Part shown: positions 51,066 to 61,999 of the stretch, in pieces
Position numbering within the stretch: position 1 is the stretch's first letter
How the letters are laid out: every line of letters starts with the position of its first letter
DNA from: Ariolimax columbianus
Lineage: Eukaryota > Mollusca > Gastropoda > Stylommatophora > Arionidae
Length of the DNA: 64,000 nt
Assembly (NCBI GenBank): GCA_036924085.1
Contig: JAVGWX010000002.1
Coordinates: 51,454,605-51,518,604 of the forward strand
Direction: 5' to 3'
The notes under the pieces: generated by a model
What the model was told of the DNA's origin: nothing
Database searches by the model: none
Seen by the model: the letters and a program-made list of their open reading frames with translations, nothing else
Position numbers and translations under genes: made by a program

Positions 51066-52560
51066 GATATGTGTCAGTTGTTTTGTATTTTCGCACAGTA
51101 CTTTTTCTCCGTGCTTCCGAGATCCTGCTCTCCTCGGCAATTGAAACGCCTCTGGTGGTGGTTCAAAGTCCTGTGTCAGGCACTCCCATGAGTTCACATC
51201 GACGTTGAATCCTGTCACATATATTTTGAGGAAGTCTTTGAAGCGCTTCTTTTGTCCACCAACCAGCCCAGCATACTTTAGTTGTCTGGGGATGCTGTTG
51301 TCTGACTTGCGCACGACGTAGTCGGGCCACCTGAACTTAGTCTTCTGCTCGCCAGTTTGGCTTTGGTGAGGAACTCGGTGTCTGGTGCCCCATCCTGCAA
51401 CTGCATTCTCAACAAGCTACGGAGGCAGCTTGTATTGAAGTGGTTTATTTTCCTAGCATGCCTGGCTACAGGCCACGTTTCACTGACAAACAGACGAGTG
51501 CGGAGTACTAGGGTTTCGTAGACTAAACAGACGAGTGGGTGGGGGGGGGGGGGGGGGTTTTACTAGGGTTAGGTAGACTAAACAGACGAGTGGGGGGGGG
51601 GGGGGGTACTAGGGTTAGGTAGACTAAACTGACGAGTGTGGAGTAATAGGGTTTGGTAGACTAAACAGACGAGTGGGGGGGGGGGGGGGGTGCTAGGGTT
51701 TGGTAGACTAAACTGACGAGTGCGGAGTAATAGGGTTTGGTAGACTAAAAAGACGAGTGCGGAGTAATAGGGCTTGGTAGGCTAAACAGACGAGTGGGTG
51801 GTACTAGGGTTTGGTAGACTAAACAGACGAGTGGGGGGGGGGGGGGGTACTAGCGTTTGGTAGACTAAACAGACGAGTGGGGGGGGGGGGTTACTAGGGT
51901 TTGGTAGACTAAACTGACGAGTGCGGTGTACTAGGGTTTGGTAGACTAAACAGACGAGTGGGTAGTACTAGGGTTTGGTAGACTAAACAGACGAGTGGGG
52001 GGTACTAGGGTTTGGTAGACTAAACAGACGAGTGGGGGGTACTAGGGTTTGGTAGACTAAACTAACGAGTGCGGAGTAATAGGGCTTGGTAGACTAAACA
52101 GATGAGTGGGGGGTACTAGGGTTTGGTAGACTAAACAGACGAGTGGGGGGGAGGGGTTACTAGGGTTTGGTAGACTAAACAGACAAGTGGGGGGTAATAG
52201 GGTTTGGTAGACTAAACTGACGAGTGCGGAGTAATAGGGTTTGGTAGACTAAACAGACGAGTGGGAGGTACTAGGGTTTGGTAGACTAAACAGACGAGTG
52301 GGGGGGGGGGGGTTACTAAGTTTTGGTAGACTAAACTGACGAGTGCGGAGTACTAGGGTTTGGTAGACTAAACAGACGAGTGGGGGGTACTAGGGTTTGG
52401 TAGACTAAGTTTCGTATCAAGGCTAAAACACCCTCTGATTCACAGCCATACAAAGGCAGCACTGGCCTTGGAGATTCAGTTGCTGACCTCAGAGTCAATT
52501 ATATTTTCCCTGATGAGAGTGCTGTATAATTTGTACGACTATAAGACTATGTTTGTCAGG
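51066..52560 (-). pseudogene. LINE-B RT C-terminal half, expanded internally
   Basis: Minus-strand translation from 52500 gives IDSEVSN*ISKASAAFVWL, then SLDTKLS. After the 37-bp array it continues VYETLVLRTRLFVSETWPVA, RHARKINHFNTSCLRSLLRM, QLQDGAPDTEFLTKA, DNSIPRQLKYAGLVGGQKKR and FKDFLKIYVTGFNVDVNSWE. This is the standard order of this RT lineage (IDxEVxxRIxKAxAAFGRL, TKLxVYRALVLxTLLYGxETW, ILxIxWQDxxPDTEVL, LPKQLLYGEL, GGQKKRFKDxLK, NIDxxSWE). Stops and frame changes make it inactive. The catalytic palm is outside the preserved part. LINE-I is inserted at its 3' side. Confidence 0.8.
51525..52410 (-). repeat. 37-44-bp minisatellite grown inside LINE-B coding sequence
   Basis: About 23 copies of a unit whose basic 37-bp form is (minus strand) GTCTACCAAACCCTAGTACT then CCGCACTCGTCTGTTTA. 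In the LINE frame it reads VYQTLVLRTRLF, exactly the segment expected between DTKL and VSETW. Many units carry a G-run (plus strand, 6-18 G) in place of CGGAG, so unit length varies. LINE-B coding resumes on both sides. Confidence 0.95.
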
Positions 52561-52815
52561 GTCCAGTTGAAAATAATGACGAAGACCTCACTTCCCTTCC
52601 ATGCAGTTTCCCTGGAACCAGGCTGTCTCCTGACAGTCTGGCTAACAGGGTTGGCATCGATGTGATCCCCGTAGTTGTGATCGACATACAGATGAAGCTA
52701 ATCTTAGCAAAACAGCATTGAGGAACACAGTCTACCTTCATCAGCACAATCAGGATGTAAGGAAAGCTACTGCAACCCGCCACATAATGCTCTTTCCATG
52801 GCGCTCAAAAGAGTA
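52560..52815 (+). mobile_element. Repeat F, 5'-incomplete
   Basis: GGAACCAGGCTGTCTCCTGA, CAGTCTGGCTAACAGGGTTG, CATACAGATGAAGC, GTCTACCTTCATCAGCAC, AAGGAAAGCTACTGCAACCC and GCGCTCAAAAGAGTAAACTT follow the repeat F order seen at 59285 and 40855. Confidence 0.6.
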
Positions 52816-52880
52816 AACTTACTCATTGCGGACATTCAACAACATGTACGACTTTATTAAAGAAAATAATAACTTGCGAT

Positions 52881-53125
52881 GTTGTTTTTTTTTTGTTTTT
52901 TTTTGCGTTTGCCTTATTTTCTCTAATCCCCAAGGCGGTGTGCGTTGCATTGTGGTTTTTATTTTGCGCCTGTCGGCCCAGTGCATCCGACTTCAGCATG
53001 CATTTTATGTAAGGTCTGCTTCCTCCTGCATTTTCTAAGGGTTTGCTTCCCCGGGGTAACGGCCGGTGCTGTGATGAGGATTGAACCCAGCACCTTCACT
53101 TAACCACTAGGCCACGCCGTCCCCT
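52881..53125 (-). mobile_element. SINE A with target-site duplication
   Basis: Minus strand GGGGACGGCGTGGCCTAGTG (A box region), a shortened head, GGGTTCAATCCTCATCACAG (B box), body and core TGCTGAAGTCGGATGCACTG, ending in AGGCAAACGCAAAAAAAAAC. The duplication TAACTTGCGAT lies at 52870-52880 and 53125-53135 (the outer T is shared). Confidence 0.85.
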
Positions 53126-53135
53126 AACTTGCGAT

Positions 53136-53634
53136 ATCATAACAAAGAATGAACTCATTCACTTCGGAATATTTTGACTTCTGGACACATTTATTTTTGT
53201 AATGTACAATTCCTGTTAGAAAGTACAGATACGTTTATAAATTCAGGAGAAGTTATTGTGGAAACTTTCAAATTTAGTATAGTAATAGTTCAAGCCAATA
53301 TATCGGCTCTGTAGCATTGTAAGAAATTTGTAAGCCGATACTTAGGCTCTAAGGAGTGAACCAGTTATTAAAAATAATTAGTAAAGGTGTTCAGCATAAA
53401 ACACATCCATGGATCTCGGTACCAGGCTTTCGGTTGCTAGCTCGCCGTTCTTTAATGCAGAGAAGTATGTTGCACAGCATCCTATGTTACACGGAATTTG
53501 TTCGAGAATGGAAGCGTCAATCCATTAAGCAAGCTTCATTGTCGTATTATAATAAAGTGCCGCCGACGCCTCGGTATGGGGAGGGGGGGGGGGGTGTTTG
53601 GCGCCCAACAGCCTTCTAGATCGGGACAAAGCCA
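53136..53634. other. No gene; poly-G run
   Basis: A G-run interrupted once lies at 53580-53594. The frame at 53356-53619 has no recognisable domain. Confidence 0.4.
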
Positions 53635-54480
53635 GGTAATAGCGTCTTTGTCCAACTGGCTCCAACACTGGGACAAAGCCTAGCACTGGCTCCGACACCG
53701 GGACAAATCCCAGTACTAGCTTCTTCATCCAACTGGCTTGAACATTGGAACAAATCCCGGTTATAGCTTCTACATCCAACCGTCTTCAACATCGGGACAA
53801 AGCCTAGCACTGGCTCTAACACCGAGACAAATCCCAGTACTAGCTTCTTCATCCAACTGGCTCCAACCCCCGAGACAAATCCCAGTACTAGCTTCTTCAT
53901 CTAACTGGCTCCAACCCCCGGGACAAATCCCAGTACTAGCTTCTTCATCCAACTGGCTCCAACCCCCGGGACAAATCCCAGTACTAGTTTCTTCATCAAA
54001 ATGGCTCCAACCGCCGGGACAAATCCCGGTACTAGCTTCTTCGTCCAACTGGCTCCAACACCGGGACAAAGCCTAGCACTGGCTCCAACCCCAGGGACAA
54101 AGCCTAGCACTGGCTCCAACACCGGGACAAAGCCTAGCACTGGCTCCAACACCGGGACAAATCCCGGTACTAGCTTCTTCGTCCAACTGGCTCCAACACC
54201 GGGACAAAGCCTAGCACTGGCTCCAACCCCAGGGACAAAGCCTAGCACTGGCTCCAACACCGGGACAATGCCTAGTACTGGCTCCAACACCGGGACAAAT
54301 CCCGGTACTAGCTACTTCGTCCAACTGGCTCCAACACCAGGACAATGCCTAGTACTGGCTCCAACCCCAGGGACAAATCCCGGTACTAGCTTCTTCGTCA
54401 AACTGGCTCCAACACCGGGACAAAGCCTAGCACTGGCTCCAACCCCAGGGACAAATCCCATAGTAGCGTCTTCGTCTCAC
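53635..54480 (+). repeat. 27/45-bp higher-order satellite
   Basis: Two unit types built from common words: a short one (ACTGGCTCCAACACCGGGAC then AAAGCCTAGC, about 30 bp) and a longer one that adds AAATCCCGGTACTAGCTTCT and TCGTCCA. They alternate in higher-order blocks on the right (54060-54440) and are more uniform on the left. Open frames up to 175 codons on both strands are translated repeat. Confidence 0.9.
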
Positions 54481-54891
54481 TCTCCGCCATCAAAACGAAT
54501 AAAGATTAGTTTAACGCTCAGATCATGAGTCTGTTTCAGCCTTCCTTCAATAATAAACTTCTCATTTCCAAATGTAAAAAAATATGTTCAGGTAAACAAT
54601 CATAGTGAAATTCGTTTTACTTCCATTTCGTGCCCATATGTCATGTCTACGTATATTTGTAGGCGTTTACCTGCACTGACAAGTAATACATGCAGTGATT
54701 CGATTTACGGCGGTCACCAAGCACCAATCCGCCGGTACATCGAAGTGCGGTTGTACTGTATTTATTTTTAAATGTCAATGTTATTCAAACTACAAAACCT
54801 CATGGAGGAGGTTTGAACCCAAACCCCTCATCTACAGCCACACCTTTTTACCCACATGACACTCACTTCATGAACAAGATTTGGCATGGTA
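54481..54891. other. No gene or recognised repeat
   Basis: Nothing recognised. Confidence 0.4.
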
Positions 54892-54904
54892 CAATGCAGT
54901 ATCT
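54892..54904. repeat. Target-site duplication, 3' side of second young LINE-I
   Basis: CAATGCAGTATCT, identical to 57490-57502. The LINE-I GAA tail (minus strand) abuts it. Confidence 0.9.
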
Positions 54905-54923
54905 TCTTCTTCTGCGTACGCAG

Positions 54924-55922
54924 TCAGACAGTAACCATTATTTTTTCGAAAAAAGCGGCGGTCATCCTGAGGCTCTCGCCACTGCCATAGAGCTTGTCTT
55001 GCAGTTCCACTGGTAATGGCCACATCTGCTCTCTCTGATCCTCGTATGTCGGGCAGTTCTGCAGCAGATGTTCAGCGGTCATTTTACCAGTACCGCACGG
55101 GCATTCGTCGGTACACCCTATCTTCAATTTGTTGAATAGGTGGTACCTCAGTCTATTGTGGCCAGTGCGAAGTCTGAAGACAACGACCTGCTCTCTTCGG
55201 TTCAACTGGTAATAGGCATCGTTTTTGGTGTAACCAGTATGTTCGGTTTCCCATTTGGTCATGTATCTGGCTTTGATAAGCCGTTTTGACTCTTCGTACG
55301 TCATACTGGTATCTGTTTGTGGTAGTCTTGCACCTTCTTTTGCCAGTCTGTCTGCCTCCTCGTTGCCTTGGATGTTACAGTGTGACGGAACCCACTGTAC
55401 CACTACCCTTTTTGGTGCGGACTGCTGGCACAGTTTGCAGAGTGCTGCTCTTAAGTCATTAAGCTCAGTGTTTTTCTGGCTTTTTAGCGCTGTGACTACG
55501 GCGAGAGCATCTGTCAGCAGGACTATATGGCTCTCATTATCACTGTGTGTCACCATTTCTTCCACTGCCGCCCTCAGTGCCTCTGCCTCCGCTCTGAAAT
55601 TGCTTGTGTACTTACCAGTAGCGAATGACAGTGTTATTTTTCTGCCATTTGGTAGGTTCAGGAATGCTCCTGCCCCTCCGTTCTGTGTTGTGTTTGTTAC
55701 AGAACCGTCGGTGTATGCATGGGTCCAGTCCATGCTTGGGTAGCTTTTCGTTATGAAGCTTAGGGTAGTATCTCTCCTTTCTTTTTCAGTCTGGCAGTTT
55801 TTGTTTGCAATACCTGGTATATTTTCTACCAACTCTGGAAATATATCCTGCCTCCAGGTAGGTTTTCGTACAGTAGTGATGGGTTTTGGTGTTGTTAGTG
55901 CGTTTATGGGATCTTCGTGCAT
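54924..55922 (-). pseudogene. LINE-I RNase H and Cys/His tail of the young copy
   Basis: 332 codons in the same frame as the palm segment, after the nonsense codon. YTDGS, FRAEAEAL, LLTDALAV and GNEEADRLAKE (RNase H acidic residues all kept) are followed by ECPCGTGKMTAEHLLQNC. Only a few residues differ from the full-length copy (for example MVTHSDNESHIV for MVTHSEKESHKV). Confidence 0.85.
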
Positions 55923-55970
55923 CTTTGCTTTGGCTATTTCTGCAAAGTTTCTCCGCTTTAGTTTCCCATT

Positions 55971-56783
55971 TCACAAATTGTTTAGTCTCTGGTGCATTGG
56001 ATGGTCCGTCAGTCTTCGGAGTTTCTCTGACTGCAGCTGGGCTCTGCAGTCTCTTCTATCGATCATGGATTGCAGTTTTGTAATCTTTTCAAGTTCTACA
56101 ATTGGCGTTGACTTCATGCCACCTGTTATAATTCTCATGGCTTGGTTTTGAAGTTTGTTAACTTTATCGAAGTTCGCCTTCGCTGCTGTTGTCCATGCCG
56201 CAATGCCATACTCGAGAACTGGTCTCACTCTTCCAGTGTACAGTTTCTTTAGTATGCCTTCGTCTGCTCCCCAGCTTGTGCCAGCAAGTTTCCTCATGAT
56301 TGCCATTCTTTCTCTGGCTTTCATTCGGTTTCTCTCAATCTGACTTTTCCATGTCATGCGCCGATCAAATGTGACTCCCAGATAGGTTATGTTGTCGTTT
56401 GGCTGCAGGAATTTGCCATTTAGACTTAATTTGGTACTTTGGGGTTTTAATGAAAGCGAGAATATTGTGCATGTGGTTTTCTCCTCGTTTATTTTGACCA
56501 GCCATGAGTTCGCCCACTCTTCCAGCGATGTTAGGGCCGTCTGCATCCGATTTCTTGCTATGGTGAGATTCTTTTCAGAGGTCCACATAGCCAGATCGTC
56601 TGCAAACATTGAGCTATGGACTCTTCTTGGTATATTCTCTGTAATATCGTTTATATATACCAGGAAGAGTGTGGGTGACAGTACTCCCCTTGGGGTACTC
56701 CCTGCTCGAGTGTTACCTTTTTGCTCATCTGCCCTTGTACTTGGACTCTGGCCGTTCTTTGTTTGAGGTAGTGGTTGATCCAC
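55971..56783 (-). pseudogene. LINE-I RT catalytic palm and thumb of the young copy
   Basis: 270 codons. After about 32 out-of-frame residues, GVLSPTLFLVYINDI, FADDLAMW, TYLGVTFDRRMTW, RPVLEYGIAAW and ITGGMKSTPIVELE are all present. It ends at a TGA (55971-55973) created by a G-to-T change in the NLGNGK segment, which reads on in the other copies. Confidence 0.85.
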
Positions 56784-57469
56784 TTGTACATCTTCCCACA
56801 GACATCACTTCTTCTTAGCTTGACTCTAAGTCCATCTTTCCAGACTTTGTCAATTGCCTTTTCCAGATCCACCCAAACAGCTACTGTGTGTTTCTGTGCC
56901 TGGTAGGCATCTTCTATCTCCTGGGCTATGAGGATGACCTGGTCCTCAGTGGATCTGTGCTGTCTAAAGCCGGCTTGCTGTGGAATTAGTATTCGTTTTT
57001 CTTCCAGATGCCACATCAGTCTGGTGTTTATCATCCGTTCCATCAGCTTGCCGACACAGCTCAGTAGGCTTATGGGCCTGTATCCATTTGGATCTGTTTT
57101 GTCCTTTCCTGTTTTTGGTACTGGTACCAGTATTGCGTCTTTCCATGCCTGTGGTACAATTCCCCTTTTCCAGCTTTGGTTCAGGACCGATAGCAGTTTC
57201 TTCTTCGCTGTTTGGCCCAGCCCCATCAGCATTTCGTTTGTTATCCCGTCTTTTCCGGGAGATTTCCTTTTCTTTAGTGTTCTCATAGCCTCTTCCATTT
57301 CGCGCATTGTTAGTTTGGCCATCCTGTGCTCTTCAGGTGCCGTATTCATGTTTTCGTGTCCCTTTAGCTCTTCGCTAATGTCTGTATGCTTATCTGCAGG
57401 GACCTCGATGTGGTTTGCTCTGGCATAGTGATCGACAAAGGCGTTTGCGGCTTTCTTACCTGTGATCAA
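56651..57469 (-). pseudogene. LINE-I RT fingers/palm of the young copy
   Basis: 272 codons with KSPGKDGITNEM, GYRPISLLSCVGK, QQAGFRQHRSTEDQ and VDLEKAIDKV (F to I compared with AFDKV). The frame fails at GVPQG because one C is missing from the C-run at 56686-56689 (four instead of five). The mutation is different from the TA insertion in the full-length copy. Confidence 0.85.
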
Positions 57470-57489
57470 GTTCTCGCCCTGCTTGATAG

Positions 57490-57502
57490 CAATGCAGTAT
57501 CT
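57490..57502. repeat. Target-site duplication, 5' side of second young LINE-I
   Basis: CAATGCAGTATCT, identical to 54892-54904. Confidence 0.9.
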
Positions 57503-58129
57503 AACACGTCATCCTCGACTGCATTGGCCGCTATAGAACTAACGTTATCTATTTGCCTCAAGCGTCTGGTTGAGACTTTTTACATATTGCTCATATGCCC
57601 TCATATAACCAGAAACACTGATAGAAGTTTTGGTCCCTTGACAAACATGTTGAGATTAACAAAACAGCTCAAACCCATTCCCTCACAAACCAAGCTTGCA
57701 TGCGTGTCGGATTCATGAACTAACTAGGTCGTTCCCCTATAGGAAGAACATCAATTAAAAATGTGTGAATGAGTTCGCTGCACTGGGCAGTAATGCGCAA
57801 AACACAGTACACAGCCCTATACCTTATGAAACAAGGCGAAAGAAGCAAAACACATTTCAACTTTGTTATAGAAAGAGGCCTTGAGGTGTGGATTAGGTCA
57901 TCTGAAGACATGGCTAGCAATCCAAGCCAGGGATGCCTTTTATAATAACCAATACTTATCTATTAACAAATTACCTACCAATTACAGGAGAGGAAACAAT
58001 AGGTTCCATTTATCCCACACCAGAAAAGTGGGCAACTTGTCACCCCACCTCAGACACTGATGTAGGGGATGCAGTGTTAAGAGACAATTATACAACGACA
58101 TAGCTTGTACGATGTTTCGGTCCCCGACG
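57503..58129. other. No gene or recognised repeat
   Basis: Nothing recognised; short frames without domains. Confidence 0.4.
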
Positions 58130-58290
58130 ATGTTTCGGTCCCCGCTGTGTTTCATACCATATCAGTAAACCAGGTACCTATTTACAGCTGGGTCTCCTGG
58201 AGCATGGTCGTAACGACAGCTGGACCAGTACCATTACCGTGAAAATTGAGTGCTCGACCAGCACGCTAATCACTTAAATCAGCAACTAAA
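58130..58290 (-). mobile_element. SINE C, degenerate
   Basis: Minus strand GATTAGCGTGCTGGTCGAGC, TTTTCACGGTAATGGTACTG and then GGAGACCCAGCTGTAAATAG with GTACCTGG. The body motif is clear; the pol III boxes are eroded. Confidence 0.45.
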
Positions 58291-59284
58291 AAAGTAGGAT
58301 AAATTCCCAAAACAGCAGAATTGTGCGTAAGACTAGCAATCTTACCGTGTAAAATAGAGACTAGACTTCTTTATATATAAACCACAACTACAATTCCACA
58401 CAAATTACTTTATATACAGTAACCGTCATGTAGGTAATATTGACATTGCTAGTCATATGCTCTGTAAGGAATGTAGTGTAGAAGATAGCAAGTAACACGA
58501 CTGCTTTGATAAAAAGAAACTCTTACTCTTTCACATAAAGAGATGTTCTTGTCCGTGGAAATAGTGTGTGTACAGTACAGCAAACACTGTTCCAGTAATT
58601 GTTTTCGTCTGAAATACGACACACGAGTGAGCTCCCTCGATATGGAGATCAACCTAATGTTGGCCAGACTGTATCTCCGTTAAAAATCCGCCAACTTTTC
58701 CCCCATGCATAATTTTAAGAACACTTTCGCGACAGAAGTCTGGTCGATATCAGCTGTTATATGAACCATATCTCATAACAATTATCAGTTGTCCCCTTGC
58801 CGTTCACAATTAGCGGTTGAGTACTAGATACTTTACATTAACGTATACTGTAAAACAACTTTAGAAAAGTTATAAACAAAACTAAAAACGTACGTCTAGC
58901 CTTGTCCAGGGAATTAGGTTCACTTCCTACGACTGAAACAAATACACAGCAGCACACAGGTCCCAGGGACCTTAAAGTAACCGCGTGCCTTACTTTTCAC
59001 CTGACAGAACAGTCCTGATGGCCTGGACCCTAAAAGTTAGGCTAGCGAGGAGTGGGACGTGGGCTGGAGGGAGGCGGTGCTATTGTTGTCGCTACTCCTC
59101 CTGCCTCCCCGACCATATCGGTTTCACTATAGTCGGTGTTGGTTGTTCGTTAACAAATTCTCAGGTAGAGGCTGTCACGTGCTGATGTCCCCAGGGCGGT
59201 TTGCGGCTCGTTAGCGGACAGGAAATACTGGGACAGTGGTATGGACCCGCGTTCGTTCCGAGGACATGACTGTCCAACCATTTT
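58291..59284. other. No gene or recognised repeat
   Basis: About 1 kb of AT-rich sequence. Short frames at 58449-58652 and 58985-59185 have no recognised domain. Confidence 0.4.
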
Positions 59285-59655
59285 TGTTCTATTTAAAACC
59301 CTATAGTGGGGAGGAAGACTAACGTTGGTCAGGCAAAATATACTGATCAGACATGTTAGTCAGGGCCAGGCAAAATATACTGATCAGACATGTCAGTCAG
59401 GGTCAGGCAAAATATACTGATCAGACGTGTTAGTCAGGGTCAGGCAAAACATCCTGGCCAAGACTCGGCTTCCTATTATACCTATCTGAAAACGTAGTAG
59501 TGAGTGACACGTAGATGAGGTCAAGCATATCACAACCGCCTGGAGGTCTCCGGTCCACCTTCATCAGAAAGCTTGAGATGTGTGGAAAGCTATTGCAACC
59601 CGCCACTAACGTCCTTTTAAGAGCGCACAAAAGATACACCTACTCATTGTCGGCA
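59285..59655 (+). mobile_element. Repeat F with internal 37-bp expansion
   Basis: GGGAGGAAGACTAACGTTGG, an array of about 3.5 copies of CAGGCAAAATATACTGATCA plus GACATGTTAGTCAGGGT (59325-59455), then GTAGTAGTGAGTGACACGTA, TATCACAACCGCCTGGAGGT, GGTCCACCTTCATCAGAAAG and AAAGCTATTGCAACCCGCCA. In the copy at 40855-41160 the amplified segment is present once. Confidence 0.7.
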
Positions 59656-60013
59656 TTCACAAACAACAAACCCTACAACACTTTTTGTTTTCTTTACGCG
59701 AATGTGCAGGTCTTTCTCTGAGCAGAAAAGTGGTAGTATTGGTTACTCACGGTTCAAGCTTATATATAAGGACGTGGGGGTGGAGAGTGTACGCTTTGTT
59801 TAATTTCCATGTTTTCTTCAGTGTATTGTCGTTGTTAGTATTTTTTTTAAAATTAATTGGCGTAGGTCAACATTCATTGCGGACTAACCTTTGAGATTGA
59901 CCATCGTTCATGTCCATTTCTTGGCCTGTCTATCTTCAATGTTTACTTCCGGTGCTTCGTGATTTTCCACTCATGTGTACCGGTACACGTGTACTTGTTC
60001 GAGAGTGAATTCA
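59656..60013. other. No gene or recognised repeat
   Basis: Nothing recognised. Confidence 0.4.
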
Positions 60014-60238
60014 GCTTCTTCTTTTTCTCGATCGTTCTCAAACTCCTGCTATCAACTCCTGAACGTTCTAAAACTCTCGCTATCAACTCCTGAACGTTCT
60101 CAAACTCTCGCTATCAACTCCTGAACGTTCTCAAACTCTCGCTATCAACTCCTGAACGTTCTCAAACTCTCGCTATCAACTCCTGAACGTTCTCAAACTC
60201 TCGCTATCAACTCCTGAACGTTCTCAAACTCCCGTTAT
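60014..60238 (-). mobile_element. SINE B 3' end amplified about 7 times
   Basis: Only the SINE B 3' block is present: units of CGAGAGTTTGAGAACGTTCA plus GGAGTTGATAG (minus strand, about 30 bp), ending in a GAACGATCGAGAAAAAGAAG tail. The rest of the SINE is absent. It directly abuts the LINE-I copy at 60241. Confidence 0.75.
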
Positions 60239-60416
60239 CCATAGTTCAAGAACAAGGGCAGATGAGCAAAAAGGTGACACTGGAGCAAGGATATCCCAAG
60301 GGGGAGTACTGTCCCCCCCACTTTTTCTGGTGTATATAAACAACATCATAGAGAATATATCAAGAAGAGTCCACAGCTCCATGTTTACAGACGATCTGGC
60401 TATGTGGACCTACGAA

Positions 60417-60590
60417 AAAATTAGAAAATGCAGGAGGAAGCAGACCATTACATAAAATGCATGCTGAAGTCGGATGCATTGGGCCGACAGGCGCAAAATA
60501 AAAAACCACAGTGCAACGCACACCGCCTTGGGGGAATTGGAGAAATAAGGCGGACGCAAAAAAAACCAAAATAAAAACCACAGAACACCA
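60417..60590 (+). mobile_element. SINE A fragment nested in LINE-I
   Basis: AGAAAATGCAGGAGGAAGCA, ATGCTGAAGTCGGATGCATT, GGGCCGACAGGCGCAAAATA and AAGGCGGACGCAAAAAAAAC. The tRNA-like head is missing. LINE-I sequence resumes at SLNGKYLRPNDNP, with the intervening RT segment lost. Confidence 0.8.
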
Positions 60591-61185
60591 AAATAAGTCT
60601 TAACGGCAAATATCTGCGGCCAAACGACAATCCAAACTACTTGGGCGTCACAATTTGATCGGCGCATGACATGGAAAAGTCAGATCGAGAGAAACCGAAT
60701 GAGAGCCACACAAAGAATGGCAATCATGAGGAAACTTGCTGGCACAAGCTGGGAAGCAGACGAAAGAATACTGAAGAAACTGTACACTTGAAGAGTGAGA
60801 CCAGTTCTCGTGTATGGCATTGCGGCATGGGCAACAGCAGCAAATGCGAACTTTGATAAAATTAGCAAACTTCAAAACCAAGCCATGAGAGTTATAACAG
60901 GAGGCATGAAGTCAACGCCAATTGCAGAACTTGAATAGATTACAAATCTGCAATCCATGACCGACAGAAGAGATTGCAGAGCCCAGCAGCAAGCAGAGGA
61001 ACTAAGAAGACTGACAGACCATCCAATGCCTCAGAGACTAAATAAATTTGGAAAAGGGAAACTAAAGCGGAGAAACTTTGCAGAAATAGCCAAAGCTAAG
61101 ATGAGCGAAGACCCTATGAACACCATAACAACACCAAAGCCCCTCCCTACTGTACGCAAACCCACATGGGAGCAGCATATCATTC

Positions 61186-61996
61186 ATGGAGGTGGTAGAA
61201 AATATACCAGGTATTGGAAACAAGAACAGCCAGACTGAAAAAGAAAGAAGAGACATAACCTTGAGGTACATAGCGGAAAACTACCCAAGCATGAACTGGA
61301 CCCATGCATACACCGACGGTTCTGTAACAAACACAACACAGAATGGAGGAGAAGGGATATTCCTGAGCCTAATAAATGGTAGAAAAATAACACTGTCAGT
61401 GGCAACTAGAAAATTCTCAAGCAATTTCAGAGCGGAGGCGGAGGCAGAGGCACTGAAGGCTGCAGTAAAAGCAATGCTGACAGTCGAAAGCAATGAAAGC
61501 CAGATAGTCCTGTTTACAGATGCCCTGGCCGTGGTTACAGCACTAAAAAGCCAGAAAAATACTGAACTTAATTATTTAAGAGCAGTACTCTGTCAACTAT
61601 GCCAGCAGTCCGCGCCAAAAAGAGTTGTGGTACAGTGGGCTCCATCCCACTGTAACATCCAAGGCAACGAGGAGGCAGACAGACTGGCAAAAGAAGGTGC
61701 AAGACTACCACAACCAGATTCTAGTGTGACCTACGTAGAGTCCCAAAGGCTTATTAGGGCCAGATACATGGCTAAATGGGAAACAGAACATACTGGATAC
61801 ACAAAAAATGATGCCTACTACCAGTTGAACAGAAGAGAGCAGGTCGTGGTCTTCAGACTCCGCACAGGCCACAACAGACGGAAGATAGGTGGCACTGACG
61901 AATGCACCTGTGGTACAGGGCAAATGATCGCTGAACATCTGCTGCCTAATTGCCCGACGTACGAGGACCAGAGAAAGCACATGTGGCCATCACCAG
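61186..61996 (+). pseudogene. LINE-I RNase H of the diverged copy
   Basis: The open frame runs from MEVVENIPGIGNKN through YTDGS, FRAEAEAEALKAAV (an extra AE pair from a GGCGGAGGCAGA duplication), LFTDALAV and GNEEADRLAKE. It continues VVFRLRTGHNRRKIGGTDE (an 8-residue deletion relative to RLRYHLFNKLKIG) and CTCGTGQMIAEHLLPNC. The acidic residues of RNase H are kept. After MWPSP the frame continues into the 21-bp array (HTLLHEG repeats), which is not protein of LINE origin. Confidence 0.8.
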
Positions 61997-61999
61997 TCC

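Larger units (their letters stand above)
54905..57489 (-). mobile_element. LINE-I, young 5'-truncated copy with TSD
   Basis: Nearly identical to the 3' 2.6 kb of the full-length element, including the GTACGCAGAAGAAGAAG end. The 5' break falls in the linker before the RT (in the QGEN segment), so the endonuclease is missing. The 13-bp duplication CAATGCAGTATCT flanks it exactly. 5' truncation with a TSD is the classic product of target-primed reverse transcription. It lies about 3.8 kb from the full-length copy and in the same orientation. Confidence 0.95.
60241..61996 (+). mobile_element. LINE-I, moderately diverged copy with nested SINE A
   Basis: Starts in the VQGQMSKKVTLEQG segment (5' truncated) and runs to the MWPSPV segment near the C-terminus, where it switches to a 21-bp array. 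The catalytic box reads FTDDLAMW (A to T). A SINE A fragment lies where about 45 residues of the palm should be. A premature stop occurs in the thumb. It is intermediate in divergence between the young 46-57 kb copies and the old copy at 2750. Confidence 0.85.

Noticed and set aside
51525..52410. Telomere-like TAGGGTTT repeats
   Set aside because: The word comes from the LINE-B codons for the amplified segment, and the unit is 37 bp or longer, not a short telomeric repeat.
53738..54528. 175-codon threonine/proline-rich frame resembling a mucin domain
   Set aside because: It is the 27/45-bp satellite; equally long frames exist on the other strand.
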